From positions 184,442-248,441 of the forward strand of contig AOLX01000005.1 in NCBI GenBank assembly GCA_000336895.1: a stretch of DNA of 64,000 bases, in the 5' to 3' direction. Positions 8,884-18,006 of this stretch are shown in pieces. The translations under genes were made by a program, and so were the position numbers. Positions within the stretch are counted from its first letter, which is position 1. Each line of letters begins with the position of its first letter. The stretch is from Haloarcula argentinensis DSM 12282 (lineage in GTDB: Archaea > Halobacteriota > Halobacteria > Halobacteriales > Haloarculaceae). The notes under the pieces were generated by a model. That model was given only the letters and a program-made list of their open reading frames with translations. It was not told the DNA's origin and did not search any database.

Positions 8884-10500
8884 ATGTTGGGAGAGACGAC
8901 TGAAGATGACGGCAGTGCCGAGCCGAACACCACACACACCGCCGCAGGGGAACTCGCCGACGCAATCCGAACGACACTCGGGCCCAACGGGCTGGACAAG
9001 ATGGTTGTCGGCGAGAACGGAACGGTCATCGTCACCAACGACGGGTCGAGTATCATCGAGTGGATGGATATCACGCATCCAGTCGGTCGGCTAGTCGAGC
9101 AAGCCGCGGCTGCACAGGACAGCGCCGTCGGGGACGGGACGACGACGGCCGTCGTGCTGGTCGGGGCACTGCTCGAGGAAGCCGCGGCGCTTCGTTCGGA
9201 CGGGCTCCATCCGACGACAATCATCGACGGCTACGTCAGGGCTGCCGAAGCTGCCCTTGACCAGCTTGAGCAGTACGAACGTGGCCTGCACAGCCGAAAC
9301 GACGACCGGCTGACACAGATTGCGAAGACTGCCGTCACGGGCCGATGGGACGACGCTTCGACCGATCGGTTCGCCGAACTGACCCTCAGTGCGCTGCAGG
9401 CTGTCGAGTTCGACACATCGAGGCTTACGCTCAAGTCCTACCCCGGCGGCGAACTTCGTGACTCCGTCTGTCTCGACGGGGTGGTAGTCGATCTGGAAAC
9501 ATCTTCGACATCCCTCGAAGCGCTCAGTCACCCAAGCATCCAAACGCACGACAAGCCGGCTATCGCGATGGTCGACGCCGAAATCGGCATCGAGGAACCG
9601 AACCATGTCGAATCGGTGGAGCTACAAGACGCGACACAGCGGAACGCGTTTCAGGCCCACGAACAGGACCGGAAAGCGGAGCTGGTAGAGCAAGTGGTGC
9701 AGTCAGATGCGACCGTCCTGTTCTGCCAGAAAGCCATCGACGAAGCGGTCAGAACCGCGCTCGCTCAACGAGGTGTACTCCCTGTCGAGCGGACTCGGCG
9801 GGACGAGTTCGATGTCATTGCCCGGGCGACAGGGAGCACGCCAGTGATGGCCGTTGACGACCTGACTGTCGATGACACCGGCACTGTCGAATCGGTCACA
9901 CAGCGTACGGTCGGGACGACACAGACGCTCACGATGCAGGGCTGCCCCGAGGAACAACGAGCAACACTGCTGCTCCGTGGCGGCACGCCACATGTTGCGG
10001 AAGAGGTCCGTCGCATCGTAGCGGATTGTATCGACGTTACTCGTGTCATCCTCGACGACGGCACGTTCCTGCCGGGCGGCGGTGCGGTGCCGACCGCACT
10101 GGCGATGGACATCGCCGCTCTCTCCTGTGGGATACCGGACCGGACACAGATCGTGTTCGATGGGTTCGGGACCGCGTTGGAAGCCATCCCCCGGACACTG
10201 GCCACGAACGCGGGTACGGACCCACTGAACACGCTGACAACTATAAAACAGCGGCACGACGCTGGTTCAGAGACAGTCGGTGTCGGCCCCGATGGCCATC
10301 CCCGCGATATGATTGCGGCGGGTGTTCTGGAACCAGCCACAGTATTCAGGAGTGCTCTGCAACGGGCAGTCGCTGTTGTGACACAGATCGTTCGGATTGA
10401 CGACATCGTGCAGATTAGTGCAGGTGAGCGCAGAACTGACGCTAGACACGACCACGCCCACGCGGCAACGGGCGGCTATCCGTGGGCGGTGGGGCACTGA
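8884..10500 (+). CDS. divergent thermosome-like (group II chaperonin) protein
   Basis: This 538-residue protein follows the TCP-1/thermosome pattern. TTLGPNGLDKM and VTNDGSSII are near the N terminus, the ATP-site GDGTTTAVVL lies near residue 83, LLLRGGT opens the end of the apical domain, and DDGTFLPGGGA carries the catalytic Asp region. The C-terminal equatorial domain includes VGVGPDGHPRDMIAAGVLEP. ATP-binding motifs are therefore intact. It differs from standard subunits in an Asn replacing the usual Lys of GPKGMDKM, a shortened N terminus and no Gly-Met-rich tail. Haloarchaea often carry several paralogues; this is a diverged one, possibly a specialised or stress-induced subunit. It starts 34 bases after fmdA and could be co-transcribed. 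Confidence 0.85.
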   Translation: MLGETTEDDGSAEPNTTHTAAGELADAIRTTLGPNGLDKMVVGENGTVIVTNDGSSIIEWMDITHPVGRLVEQAAAAQDSAVGDGTTTAVVLVGALLEEAAALRSDGLHPTTIIDGYVRAAEAALDQLEQYERGLHSRNDDRLTQIAKTAVTGRWDDASTDRFAELTLSALQAVEFDTSRLTLKSYPGGELRDSVCLDGVVVDLETSSTSLEALSHPSIQTHDKPAIAMVDAEIGIEEPNHVESVELQDATQRNAFQAHEQDRKAELVEQVVQSDATVLFCQKAIDEAVRTALAQRGVLPVERTRRDEFDVIARATGSTPVMAVDDLTVDDTGTVESVTQRTVGTTQTLTMQGCPEEQRATLLLRGGTPHVAEEVRRIVADCIDVTRVILDDGTFLPGGGAVPTALAMDIAALSCGIPDRTQIVFDGFGTALEAIPRTLATNAGTDPLNTLTTIKQRHDAGSETVGVGPDGHPRDMIAAGVLEPATVFRSALQRAVAVVTQIVRIDDIVQISAGERRTDARHDHAHAATGGYPWAVGH

Positions 10501-10563
10501 GGGCATGACAAGAGAGTAAGCACCGGCAGCTATCCAGCCGACCGAATGCAGAATCAGGGAGAG

Positions 10564-11292
10564 TTACTCGTCCTCTTCAGCGCGTTCACGTTGCACCACG
10601 AACACCGGCCCGAGGAACCGGTTCGCGACCTGATCAGCTGGCATCCCGAACACGAACGTCGACAGCGACGGGTCGGTTTCACCCATCACAACCGTGTCAA
10701 ACGCATCAGCAACGTCGACAATTGCGTCAAGGGGATTCTGGTCGCGGTCGATCCGCGTCTCGATAGTCGACGGGTCCATACCGAACTCCGCCAACCGGTC
10801 CGCCATTCCGCCAAGCAGTGTCTGGATATCGTCGTCCGTTGTGTCTTCGTCCGCAACGTGATATAACGTCACGTCGGCGTCCATGTCCCCGAACACATTG
10901 GCGACGACACGGGCGAGACGGTCAACGCCGATAGCCCCACGGACTGGGACCAGTACATCCTCGACCGGGCCTGTAGCGTTCGGAACGAGAACAGCCATGC
11001 AGTCGTGCTCGGCAATCATGCGATCGATGGTCTTCTGGCCGTCGTGTGTGAACACGAGTCGCCGCTCGACGGTTGCCCCGGCGTCCTCGAACATCTCCTC
11101 GTACTCATCGAGCCGTTCCGTGGCCCGGTCCTCAAACTGCATCCGGGCCTGTCCGGGCGCAGTCTGCTCCGGGATGACGTGATACCCCAGCAGGACAACG
11201 TGCGCATGGGCGAGCAGTTCTGGGACACCCTCCGGGACCGATTCTCCCTCGAGAACGCGGATCGGAACGAGTATCGATAGACGGTCGGTCAT
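10564..11292 (-). CDS. two-domain UspA-like protein, partner of the APC permease
   Basis: The protein (242 residues from the ATG at 11292) resembles tandem universal stress domains. An N-terminal half with SILVPIRVLEGE and a degenerate second half ends in DTVVMGETDPSLSTFVFGMPADQVANRF and PVFVVQ. In haloarchaea such domains are often fused to, or encoded beside, amino-acid permeases. Here the gene starts only 2 bases after the permease stop on the same strand, so the pair is an operon. The family usually binds ATP or AMP; the canonical G-x2-G-x9-G-S loop is altered here (GETDPSLSTFVFG). A regulatory role on the transporter is inferred. Confidence 0.75.
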   Translation of the reverse strand: MTDRLSILVPIRVLEGESVPEGVPELLAHAHVVLLGYHVIPEQTAPGQARMQFEDRATERLDEYEEMFEDAGATVERRLVFTHDGQKTIDRMIAEHDCMAVLVPNATGPVEDVLVPVRGAIGVDRLARVVANVFGDMDADVTLYHVADEDTTDDDIQTLLGGMADRLAEFGMDPSTIETRIDRDQNPLDAIVDVADAFDTVVMGETDPSLSTFVFGMPADQVANRFLGPVFVVQRERAEEDE

Positions 11293-11294
11293 AT

Positions 11295-12725
11295 TCAGAT
11301 ATCCCCCTTGAGTATCACGTCCCCAGCGTAATAACGGTACCAGAGGTACGAGGCGAGCATGACTACGATGCCAATGCCGATTGACGCAGGCTGCATGAAG
11401 GCGATCAATCCGAAACTCGCAAGCGCACCCACGGCCGGGACCACCGGATAGCCCGGCACTCGGTAGCTGGGCGAGTACCACTCCGGGTTCCGACGCCGCA
11501 ACACGAGCAGGGCGATACACATCAGCCCGTACATAATCAGATGGAGAAAGGAGGCGACTTCGGCCAGAAGTTCGACCCGACCAGTCGCGACGAGGACGAG
11601 GATCGGGCCGCCAGCAGAGAGCAATGCGATATGTGGCGTGCCGTACCGGAGGTTGACCTCGCTCGCCTTTCTGGGAAGTAAGGCATCGCGGCTCAGCGCA
11701 TATACCGCCCGCGAGGCACTGAGGATCGACGCGTTCGCGCTGGAAAACGTCGCCAACAGACCGGCACCCAGAATCGCGACTGCCCCGGGCAACCCAAGGA
11801 AGTCACGGGCAACTTCGACCATCGCTGTCTCCCCGAATTCCCCCAGACGGTCAGCGCCGAACGCGCTGGTCGCGACGAAAATCGTGACAACGTAGAACAC
11901 AGTTACGATCAGGACCGACCCTACCATCGCCAGTGGGAGATTCCGCCCCGGCTGTTTGATTTCGCCCGCGACAGTGGCGACCTGGGCGAACCCCAGATAC
12001 GACGTGAACACGAGCGCAGCGGTCGTCAACACCGGGAAGTACCCTCTGGAGAAGAACTGCTCCGGAACGGTGCCGCCACCGAACACGCCCACGGCGTCGA
12101 GGACACCGTAGGAGAGAAATACCGTAAGTACCACGAGGAGGACCCCCACCACCACGTTCTGAATCTTCGCGGTGTTTTCTGTGCCACCGATACTCAATGC
12201 AGTCAGTGCAGCCCCGAACAGCAACCCGATGCCGATAACCGGACTGAACGGGAGCGCGACGTTGAGCTCGGCGAACACAGCGCTCGCGTAGTGACCAAGG
12301 CCGACCAGATAGAACGCCGAGGCGAACATCAGTCCGAGCCACAGCCCGAGACCCACGATTGCGCCGTATGCCGTCCCCATTCCGCGCGAGATGAAGTAGT
12401 ACCCGCCACCGCTTCGTGGCATCGCCGTGGCGAGTTCAGAGGTGGGAAGCGCCACGAGTAACGCGATCAGCCCGCCGATTGCGAACGAGAGTGTGGCTGC
12501 GAGCCCAGCGTTGGCAGCCGCCAGCCCCGGAAAGACGAAGATTCCGGCCCCGATCATCGTCCCGATCCCGATTGCCAGCCCGCCGACCAGCCCGATAGTC
12601 CGTTCTAGTTCAACGTCGTCGTCGTGGACGACTGCGTCGTCGGTGACGGCTGCCGGCTCCTCAGCAGGTGCCTCACCGGCGATGTTCTCGCCCACTGCGT
12701 CGACATCGACAGGCTGGTCAACCAT
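11295..12725 (-). CDS. APC superfamily amino acid permease
   Basis: This 476-residue protein has an acidic cytoplasmic N terminus (about residues 1-40) and then about twelve membrane spans. The first span has the APC signature [19 protein letters not shown], with the unwound helix Gly-rich motif used to bind amino-acid carboxylates. Later [16 protein letters not shown] and [24 protein letters not shown] match the family's helices 3 and 6. It imports or exchanges amino acids or polyamines; the substrate is not clear. It is the first gene of an operon with the UspA-like partner. A TATA-like word (TTTTATC on the minus strand, 12752-12758) lies about 27 bases before the ATG, consistent with a leaderless transcript. 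Confidence 0.9.
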   Translation of the reverse strand: MVDQPVDVDAVGENIAGEAPAEEPAAVTDDAVVHDDDVELERTIGLVGGLAIGIGTMIGAGIFVFPGLAAANAGLAATLSFAIGGLIALLVALPTSELATAMPRSGGGYYFISRGMGTAYGAIVGLGLWLGLMFASAFYLVGLGHYASAVFAELNVALPFSPVIGIGLLFGAALTALSIGGTENTAKIQNVVVGVLLVVLTVFLSYGVLDAVGVFGGGTVPEQFFSRGYFPVLTTAALVFTSYLGFAQVATVAGEIKQPGRNLPLAMVGSVLIVTVFYVVTIFVATSAFGADRLGEFGETAMVEVARDFLGLPGAVAILGAGLLATFSSANASILSASRAVYALSRDALLPRKASEVNLRYGTPHIALLSAGGPILVLVATGRVELLAEVASFLHLIMYGLMCIALLVLRRRNPEWYSPSYRVPGYPVVPAVGALASFGLIAFMQPASIGIGIVVMLASYLWYRYYAGDVILKGDI

Positions 12726-12957
12726 ATGCTAGAAATTGTATCACCTACCCGATAAAACCGCCGACGAAATGCGTGCCGACTCCGCAGGCCACAGCGCGAG
12801 TGAACTGGATGAACAGGCCGGCGACATAAGCGTAGCGCCACATAGGGAACCATCTCTGTGGGCTTACGAAACCCCGCTTGCGGCTCCGGAAGCCAGTGAG
12901 GTGGCCACACACTACCGTTTGGCCAGCCGAAACAACTCTATGTCTCGGTCACCTGCT

Positions 12958-13416
12958 ATGGGTACTGTGCCTTTCAGTCATCGGGCCCGAGCGCTCACGG
13001 TTCCCGACGACATTCGAGACGCGATAGCGGCGCATATAGCAGCAACTCATCCCCACGAGGCCGGGGGATACCTCGCGTGTACGCTACAGGATGACCAGTT
13101 GTATGCGACCGATCACGTGCCGCTTGAAAATGTTTCACCGAGGCCGCGGCGTCGGTTCGCTGCCACGGCAACCGATCAGGTTCCGCCGGAGCCTCGCGTG
13201 TTCTATCACTCACACACGTCGGCGTCGACGCCGTCCGGTCTGACGGGCACCGACCGACGGAACATCCGTGACCGGTTCGCGCTCGTCGTGTTTGCCCCAC
13301 ACGGGGAGCCCTACAGTTACCGGCTGTTCCGACTGGGGTTATTTAATTGGCAAGAGGTCCCAGTGATGGGAGAAACATCCCACGAAGAGCCGGCCAGACT
13401 GCCACGGCTCATCTGA
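12958..13416 (+). CDS. JAMM/MPN-like putative metallopeptidase
   Basis: From the ATG at 12958 this is a 152-residue protein with the elements of a JAB1/MPN metalloprotease: HPHEAGGYL with Glu34 as general base, and FYHSHTSASTPSGLTGTD supplying His84, His86 and Asp99 as zinc ligands. Spacing from the second His to Asp is 12 residues, whereas the standard motif has 10, so the ligand loop is slightly longer. Haloarchaeal JAMM proteins remove SAMP ubiquitin-like modifiers (HvJAMM1), and a desampylase-like role is one option, but the C-terminal half is not clearly related. Start choice is uncertain; another in-frame ATG lies at 12940 and the frame is open back to 12736. Confidence 0.6.
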   Translation: MGTVPFSHRARALTVPDDIRDAIAAHIAATHPHEAGGYLACTLQDDQLYATDHVPLENVSPRPRRRFAATATDQVPPEPRVFYHSHTSASTPSGLTGTDRRNIRDRFALVVFAPHGEPYSYRLFRLGLFNWQEVPVMGETSHEEPARLPRLI

Positions 13417-13503
13417 GATAACTGGTCTGAGTGCGTCAACTCGGGGCTGGTGTGGGGTGGTCGACAGTGAAATCGGAAGCGCTGGCGGTAAAGCGGTATC
13501 TAC

Positions 13504-15096
13504 TCAGTCTTCCTCGCCGCCGGCCACGATGTTGGGGTTGCTCTGTTTCTCGACGCTGTATATTGGGTAGTCGTCCTTGGTGACGAAAGCGATGACGAGG
13601 AATGCCACGAGTCCCACCGCGGCGGCGATGAACGTCGGCAGGCCGTCGAAAGCGGCAGTGAAGATGTCGTTAGGGATGTACAGGAGCGTGTTCTCGTAGG
13701 CGTAGGTCGTCGGTACCATCACAAAGAGCACGAGACGGGTGGCGGAGCCGGCGATCATCGAGCCCAGTGCTGCTGGCGTGGTCGCGATATCGGACCAGTA
13801 CAGCCCCATCACCAGCGGGACGAACGCGCCCGCCAGCATGATATCGAACGCCAGCACGAGCAACATTCCAGTCGCGGAGACCCGTATCGCGAGGAACACG
13901 CCAAGTAGCGTTATCGGGACCGACATCAGACGCGTGACGGTGAGCAGCTTGTCACTCTCCGAACCGAAGAAGCCCTCGTCGACGCCGCCGTCCGCGGCGG
14001 CTGCCGGGCTGGCGGTACTCTCCTCGTCGACGCGGATATTACCAATGTTCCGGGCAATGACTGCCGACGTTCCCAGAATCGCCCCGTCGCTCGTCGAGAA
14101 CGAGGCAGCAACGATACCTGCGAGGACGAGTGCGGCCAGCCACGGTGGGACAGCATTTTGCAGGAGCGTGTACAGCACGGCTTGGTTCCCGGCCTCGACA
14201 CCGAGGGAGGCGAGAATCGGGTTCGCCGACAGCGCGACAACCGAGAACGGGACACCGATGATCAGCGTACCAGCGGCCCCGATGAAGCAGGCTTTCTGTG
14301 CAGTCTCAGGGCTGTCAGCCGCAAACACCCGCTCCATGAAGTCGATGGCGACAATGTCACCGAGGCCGAGGGCGACGATGGTGGCAAGGTTGATGTACGC
14401 CCCTTGACTCGGGTCGGTGAGCTGCCCGAGGTTCGTTGGCCCCATCCCGGATGGAATCGTGATGCCGTAGTTCGTCGTGACGTAGACGATGAGCGCGATG
14501 GAGCCGATGAACGCGACGCCCGCCTGTAACACGTCCGTGTAGGCGACCGAGAACAGTCCGCCTGCGACGGTGTACGCGAGCACGAGTCCGGCGATGATGA
14601 ACACACCCAGCTGGAAGCTCGTCCCAACGAAAATCTGGAAGAGGTACCCACCGGCAACGAGGTTCCCCGCAAGCAGGAACGCATAGGCGACGGACATGAT
14701 GATGCTTGCGACGATCTCGGCGGTCCGACCGTACTTCCGGCGGTAGAAGTCCGGCAGGGTCGTGAGGTTGAGTCGGTTCATCGGCTTCGCAAAGAACAGT
14801 CCGGTGAGGAACAGACAGAGCGCCAACCCGACAGGCAGTGCCGCGCCGGCCCAGAAGCCAAAGCCTGCTGCGAGGTCGGTGTTGCCAAGCGTCGCGTTCG
14901 AGTCAAGCGACTGTGCCATCAGCGTCGCTGCAGCTAACGGGAGAATGAGTCCCCGGCCGGCGACGATGTAGTTGATGCTGTCGCCGTTAACTTTCTTCGC
15001 GACGTAGAACCCGATGGCCATCATCGTCACGATGGTGGCGGCGAGCCCGTAGAGGATGACGCTCACGGCGAACCACCACTGTTGACGATTGAACAA
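13504..15096 (-). CDS. sodium:solute symporter (SSS) family
   Basis: The 530-residue protein has about thirteen membrane spans and typical SSS features: a first helix YGLAATIVTMMAIGFYVAKKV, then DSINYIVAGRGLILPLAAATLMAQSLDSNATLG, the family's sodium and substrate helix, and RLNLTTLPDFYRRKYGR. Members import solutes such as proline, pantothenate, urea or polyamines with sodium. The substrate is not evident. It lies divergent from an AbrB-PhoU regulator and about 1.6 kb from the ureohydrolase gene, so a guanidino compound, polyamine or urea is a reasonable suggestion only. An acidic loop near residue 370 is typical of salt-in adaptation. Confidence 0.88.
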   Translation of the reverse strand: MFNRQQWWFAVSVILYGLAATIVTMMAIGFYVAKKVNGDSINYIVAGRGLILPLAAATLMAQSLDSNATLGNTDLAAGFGFWAGAALPVGLALCLFLTGLFFAKPMNRLNLTTLPDFYRRKYGRTAEIVASIIMSVAYAFLLAGNLVAGGYLFQIFVGTSFQLGVFIIAGLVLAYTVAGGLFSVAYTDVLQAGVAFIGSIALIVYVTTNYGITIPSGMGPTNLGQLTDPSQGAYINLATIVALGLGDIVAIDFMERVFAADSPETAQKACFIGAAGTLIIGVPFSVVALSANPILASLGVEAGNQAVLYTLLQNAVPPWLAALVLAGIVAASFSTSDGAILGTSAVIARNIGNIRVDEESTASPAAAADGGVDEGFFGSESDKLLTVTRLMSVPITLLGVFLAIRVSATGMLLVLAFDIMLAGAFVPLVMGLYWSDIATTPAALGSMIAGSATRLVLFVMVPTTYAYENTLLYIPNDIFTAAFDGLPTFIAAAVGLVAFLVIAFVTKDDYPIYSVEKQSNPNIVAGGEED

Positions 15097-15455
15097 CTAT
15101 CGTCGCCTCTGTAGCCCGATTCCACAGTTTTACGCCCAGATTGGTTCCGGGCCGGACGGTATCCAGTCACATCAGTTTCGTTTTGAGCACTACATAAAGC
15201 GATTATGACAGTATTGTTTACACAGTAGAGTTATCCCGCAACGAGCATGGACTGTAGGAGTATGTTAGTGGACACATGTACGGTGTGTAACTCCTAAGAC
15301 TGTTTTAATACCTTAACTGAGTGAGTACTTATACATTGTTCAGTTTCTTGCGCATGCGAAGAATTTGTTTCAACCGGAAGTAGAAAATGCGTCCTAATTA
15401 GATAAAACATAGAGGAATTGATGGACGTTTCGAAAATTCATAGGAGTGGTGCGCG
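15097..15455. other. divergent promoter region between symporter and AbrB-PhoU genes
   Basis: The 359-base spacer is AT-rich, especially 15170-15420. A TATA-like TACTTATA lies near 15326-15333. I see no open frame with plausible codon use and no tRNA. Confidence 0.5.
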
Positions 15456-16493
15456 GTGACGCCCGATCCGATTCGAATGAAACGGAAAGTCCAGCAGCTG
15501 GGCTCGTCCACGCTGGCGGTGACAGTGCCCGTCGACTGGGCACGGCAACACGACATCTCGAAGGGTGACGAGGTCATTGTCCAGCGCGACGAAAATGGTG
15601 GGTCGCTGCTCGTCGTCCCCGAACAGCCCACTATCGAGGACGTGGAGGCGACCATCGACGCCGACGCGCTGACCCCTGACGCGCTGGAGCGGGCCATCAT
15701 CACGCAGTACGTTCTTGGTCGACAGCTCATCAGAGTCGAGGCGACGGCACCGCTGGGGACTGAACACCGCACCGCCGTCATGAATGCCGAGCGCCGACTA
15801 ATGGGGCTAGGTATTGTTGAACAGGCCGAAACAACGGTGACAGTGCGATGCTCGGTCGCGCCCGAGGACTTCGACCTCCCGACGCTGCTGGGCCGACTTA
15901 GTCGCACCGAGGCGGTGATACGTGGGGACGCGATTTCCGCGCTCATCGAGGGTGACACGGCCCTCATCGAGACGGTGGAGAGCCGCCAGGCCCAGGTCGA
16001 GAAGCTGTTTTACCTGTTCCTGCGTCTGGTGTTTACTATCTACCGGAACCCGCGACTGAACCAGACTGTCGGGCTGGAGACAGGCTTTCCACTGATCGGG
16101 TACCGCTCGGTCGCACAGGACGTGGTGTTGATGGCCGACACGGCCATCGAGATCGCGGGGCTGGCGAGCGACTCGGCGACGCCCGACCAACGGACCGCCT
16201 CGAAGCTCACCGAACTCGGGGACGCGCTCGATGACGCCGCAAGCGCGACCCGGTCGGCAGTGACGACCCCCGACTACGACGCGACCGAAGACGCCCGCGC
16301 CGCGTTCGACCTGGTCGATGACAGGATCGCCGAACTGAACGCCCACCTCGAAGCCGAACGTCCCGAACCGTTGCTGGCGCTCCAGCGCGCTGTGGTCCTG
16401 CTCGAACGTAGCGCCAGACACGCCCGCGACAGCCTTTCGGTTGCGACACATCTGGCCTTCCGGAACGACCCCTCGCTAGTCACCGGGGAGTAA
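15456..16493 (+). CDS. AbrB-PhoU domain regulator of phosphate uptake type
   Basis: This 345-residue protein joins an N-terminal AbrB/SpoVT-like swapped-hairpin DNA-binding domain (QQLGSSTLAVTVPVDWARQHDISKGDEV, about residues 10-45) to a long helical region with PhoU-type repeats (about 90-345). Such fusions are common in archaea and are annotated as phosphate uptake regulators; they probably bind DNA as dimers and sense the state of a transporter. No phosphate transporter gene is adjacent, so the target may be the divergent symporter or elsewhere. The start is a GTG at 15456; an in-frame ATG at 15477 would also keep the whole AbrB domain. Confidence 0.82.
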   Translation: MTPDPIRMKRKVQQLGSSTLAVTVPVDWARQHDISKGDEVIVQRDENGGSLLVVPEQPTIEDVEATIDADALTPDALERAIITQYVLGRQLIRVEATAPLGTEHRTAVMNAERRLMGLGIVEQAETTVTVRCSVAPEDFDLPTLLGRLSRTEAVIRGDAISALIEGDTALIETVESRQAQVEKLFYLFLRLVFTIYRNPRLNQTVGLETGFPLIGYRSVAQDVVLMADTAIEIAGLASDSATPDQRTASKLTELGDALDDAASATRSAVTTPDYDATEDARAAFDLVDDRIAELNAHLEAERPEPLLALQRAVVLLERSARHARDSLSVATHLAFRNDPSLVTGE

Positions 16494-16525
16494 CTCCTGA
16501 CCGAGAGGGTCGAACCAGCATTAAA

Positions 16526-16537
16526 TTCCTTAAGGAA
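16526..16537. promoter_or_regulatory. 12-bp perfect palindrome upstream of ureohydrolase gene
   Basis: TTCCTTAAGGAA is a perfect inverted repeat in the spacer between the AbrB-PhoU gene and the ureohydrolase gene, about 145 bases before the latter's ATG. Position and symmetry fit a dimeric repressor or activator site; the binding protein is unknown. Confidence 0.35.
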
Positions 16538-16641
16538 ACTCGAACGGTACATGTCCACTCGTGGTCATAGGAGTGGGTTTTACACATCCGAAGGAACGCT
16601 TATCCGTAGTTCGCAATCATCTACTTTTGTCGATAACCACG

Positions 16642-16666
16642 CCGGGTTCAGCCAGTTCGAGCCCGG
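16642..16666 (+). promoter_or_regulatory. stable hairpin in the leader of the ureohydrolase gene
   Basis: An 8-bp stem (CCGGGTTC with GAGCCCGG, one G-U pair) and 9-base loop ends 14 bases before the ATG. It could be a 5' UTR control structure if the transcript starts upstream. It does not fit any riboswitch consensus I know. Confidence 0.3.
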
Positions 16667-16680
16667 GAAACCACCATATC

Positions 16681-17787
16681 ATGACTGATCGAAACGGCGA
16701 TGACATCTACGGGGAAAAGCACAAAGAAGCGAACGAACCCATTTTCAGCGGCATCCCGACGTTCCTCAAACTCCCAGAGGTCGAACGCGACGCGCTCGAT
16801 GAAGAGGATGTCGACATCGGTATTCTCGGTGCGCCGCTGGATACGGCGACGACTATCCGTCCGGGCACCCGCTACGGCCCGCGTGCGGTCCGGGCTGCCT
16901 CGACGGTCCCCTCGCCCCCTTACGAGCACTTCAACATCGAGACTGGTATCGACCCCTTTGACACGTTTAGCGTGGCCGACACCGGCGATGCAGCCGTCTC
17001 GCCTGGGGACACCCGTCAGAGCCAGCTGAACATCGAGGACGCGGTCTACGAGATCAGCGAGCAGGCCACGCCCATTGTCATCGGCGGTGACCACTCTATT
17101 TCCTACCCAGACATCAAGGGCTGGGCCGAGGCGAACGACTACGACGACATCGGCCTCATCCACTTCGACTGTCACGCAGACACGGGCGACGAGGGCCTGA
17201 CCGGCTTCGAGTACGACCACGGAGCGTGGGTCAAGAGGGTCTTCGACGACGGCCTCATGGCCGGGGAGAACTACACGCTCATCGGTCCGCGTGGGTTCTG
17301 GCCCGGTCCGGACACCTACGAGGAGATGCGAGAGGCCGACATGAAGTGGTACACCTCCATGGATGTCGGCGGGATGGACCTCGACGATATCGTCGCCGAC
17401 GCGGTCCAGCGAGCTACTGACGGGACCGACGCAGTGTGGGTCTCTTTCGACGTGGACGTGATGGAGCCGGCCTACGCACCCGGCACCGGCGAACCCGAAC
17501 CCGGCGGCCTCGTTCCGCGGGAAGCCATCTACATGGTCCGCGAGGTTGTGAAGGCCCTCGATCCCGAGGACTTCGGCTTCGACGTGGTCGAAGTCTCCCC
17601 GGCCTACGACACCAGCGACAGTAGTTCCTACAACGGCGGCGTCACCAGCGGGCTGGCCAACCGTCTCATCATCGAGGTCATGGGGAGCATGGCACTCGCA
17701 GAAAAGGGACTGGAATCAGGGGACCCGATCAAGCCCAAGGAACCGCTCGGTCCCACGGAGGAAGCCGAGACGCCGGCCGACGACTGA
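16681..17787 (+). CDS. agmatinase/arginase family ureohydrolase, long form
   Basis: The 368-residue protein is a cytoplasmic binuclear-metal ureohydrolase. Ligands are visible as GGDHS (His138), FDCHAD (Asp163, His165, Asp167) and SFDVDV (Asp257, Asp259). Family members release urea from agmatine, arginine, guanidinobutyrate or guanidine. It is longer than typical agmatinases (about 290-320) because of an N-terminal extension with GIPTFLKLP and an insert around residues 170-235 rich in Trp, Tyr and Pro. Glu262 replaces the usual Asp of the DP motif that follows the metal ligands, and EPGG follows PGTG. Substrate is therefore open. The ATG at 16681 is preferred over upstream in-frame starts. 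Urea produced could feed the urease encoded at the end of the window. Confidence 0.88.
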   Translation: MTDRNGDDIYGEKHKEANEPIFSGIPTFLKLPEVERDALDEEDVDIGILGAPLDTATTIRPGTRYGPRAVRAASTVPSPPYEHFNIETGIDPFDTFSVADTGDAAVSPGDTRQSQLNIEDAVYEISEQATPIVIGGDHSISYPDIKGWAEANDYDDIGLIHFDCHADTGDEGLTGFEYDHGAWVKRVFDDGLMAGENYTLIGPRGFWPGPDTYEEMREADMKWYTSMDVGGMDLDDIVADAVQRATDGTDAVWVSFDVDVMEPAYAPGTGEPEPGGLVPREAIYMVREVVKALDPEDFGFDVVEVSPAYDTSDSSSYNGGVTSGLANRLIIEVMGSMALAEKGLESGDPIKPKEPLGPTEEAETPADD

Positions 17788-17978
17788 CCACCGCCGCGGT
17801 ATACGGCTCAATCGCTGTTGTTGTACTCCGTTGGTGGAATGTACTTGGGGGGTGGTGTGTCGGCCAGTAGACGCTGGCTCGGATGACGCGAAAAGGGGTC
17901 ACAGGATAGCCATCAGCAATTGATAGACCCTCTGTACGCTCGGTGTGGAGAGGGTCACCATTTTGGCCGCCGTTCGGG

Positions 17979-17985
17979 TTTTTTT
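17979..17985 (+). terminator. T7 tract after the ureohydrolase gene
   Basis: Seven consecutive T residues preceded by a GC-rich stretch lie about 190 bases past the ureohydrolase stop and just before the next gene. Archaeal transcription commonly ends in T-runs, so this is a plausible terminator. Confidence 0.35.
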
Positions 17986-18006
17986 GATGGAGCTCTAACC
18001 AGTAGT

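Noticed and set aside
12736..12957. N-terminal extension of the JAMM-like frame
   Set aside because: The extension has no family-like features and the fold begins after 12958; the start remains uncertain.
16642..16666. tRNA T-arm-like GGTTC/GAGCC sequence
   Set aside because: No acceptor, D-arm or anticodon stem can be built around it; it is better read as a simple leader hairpin.
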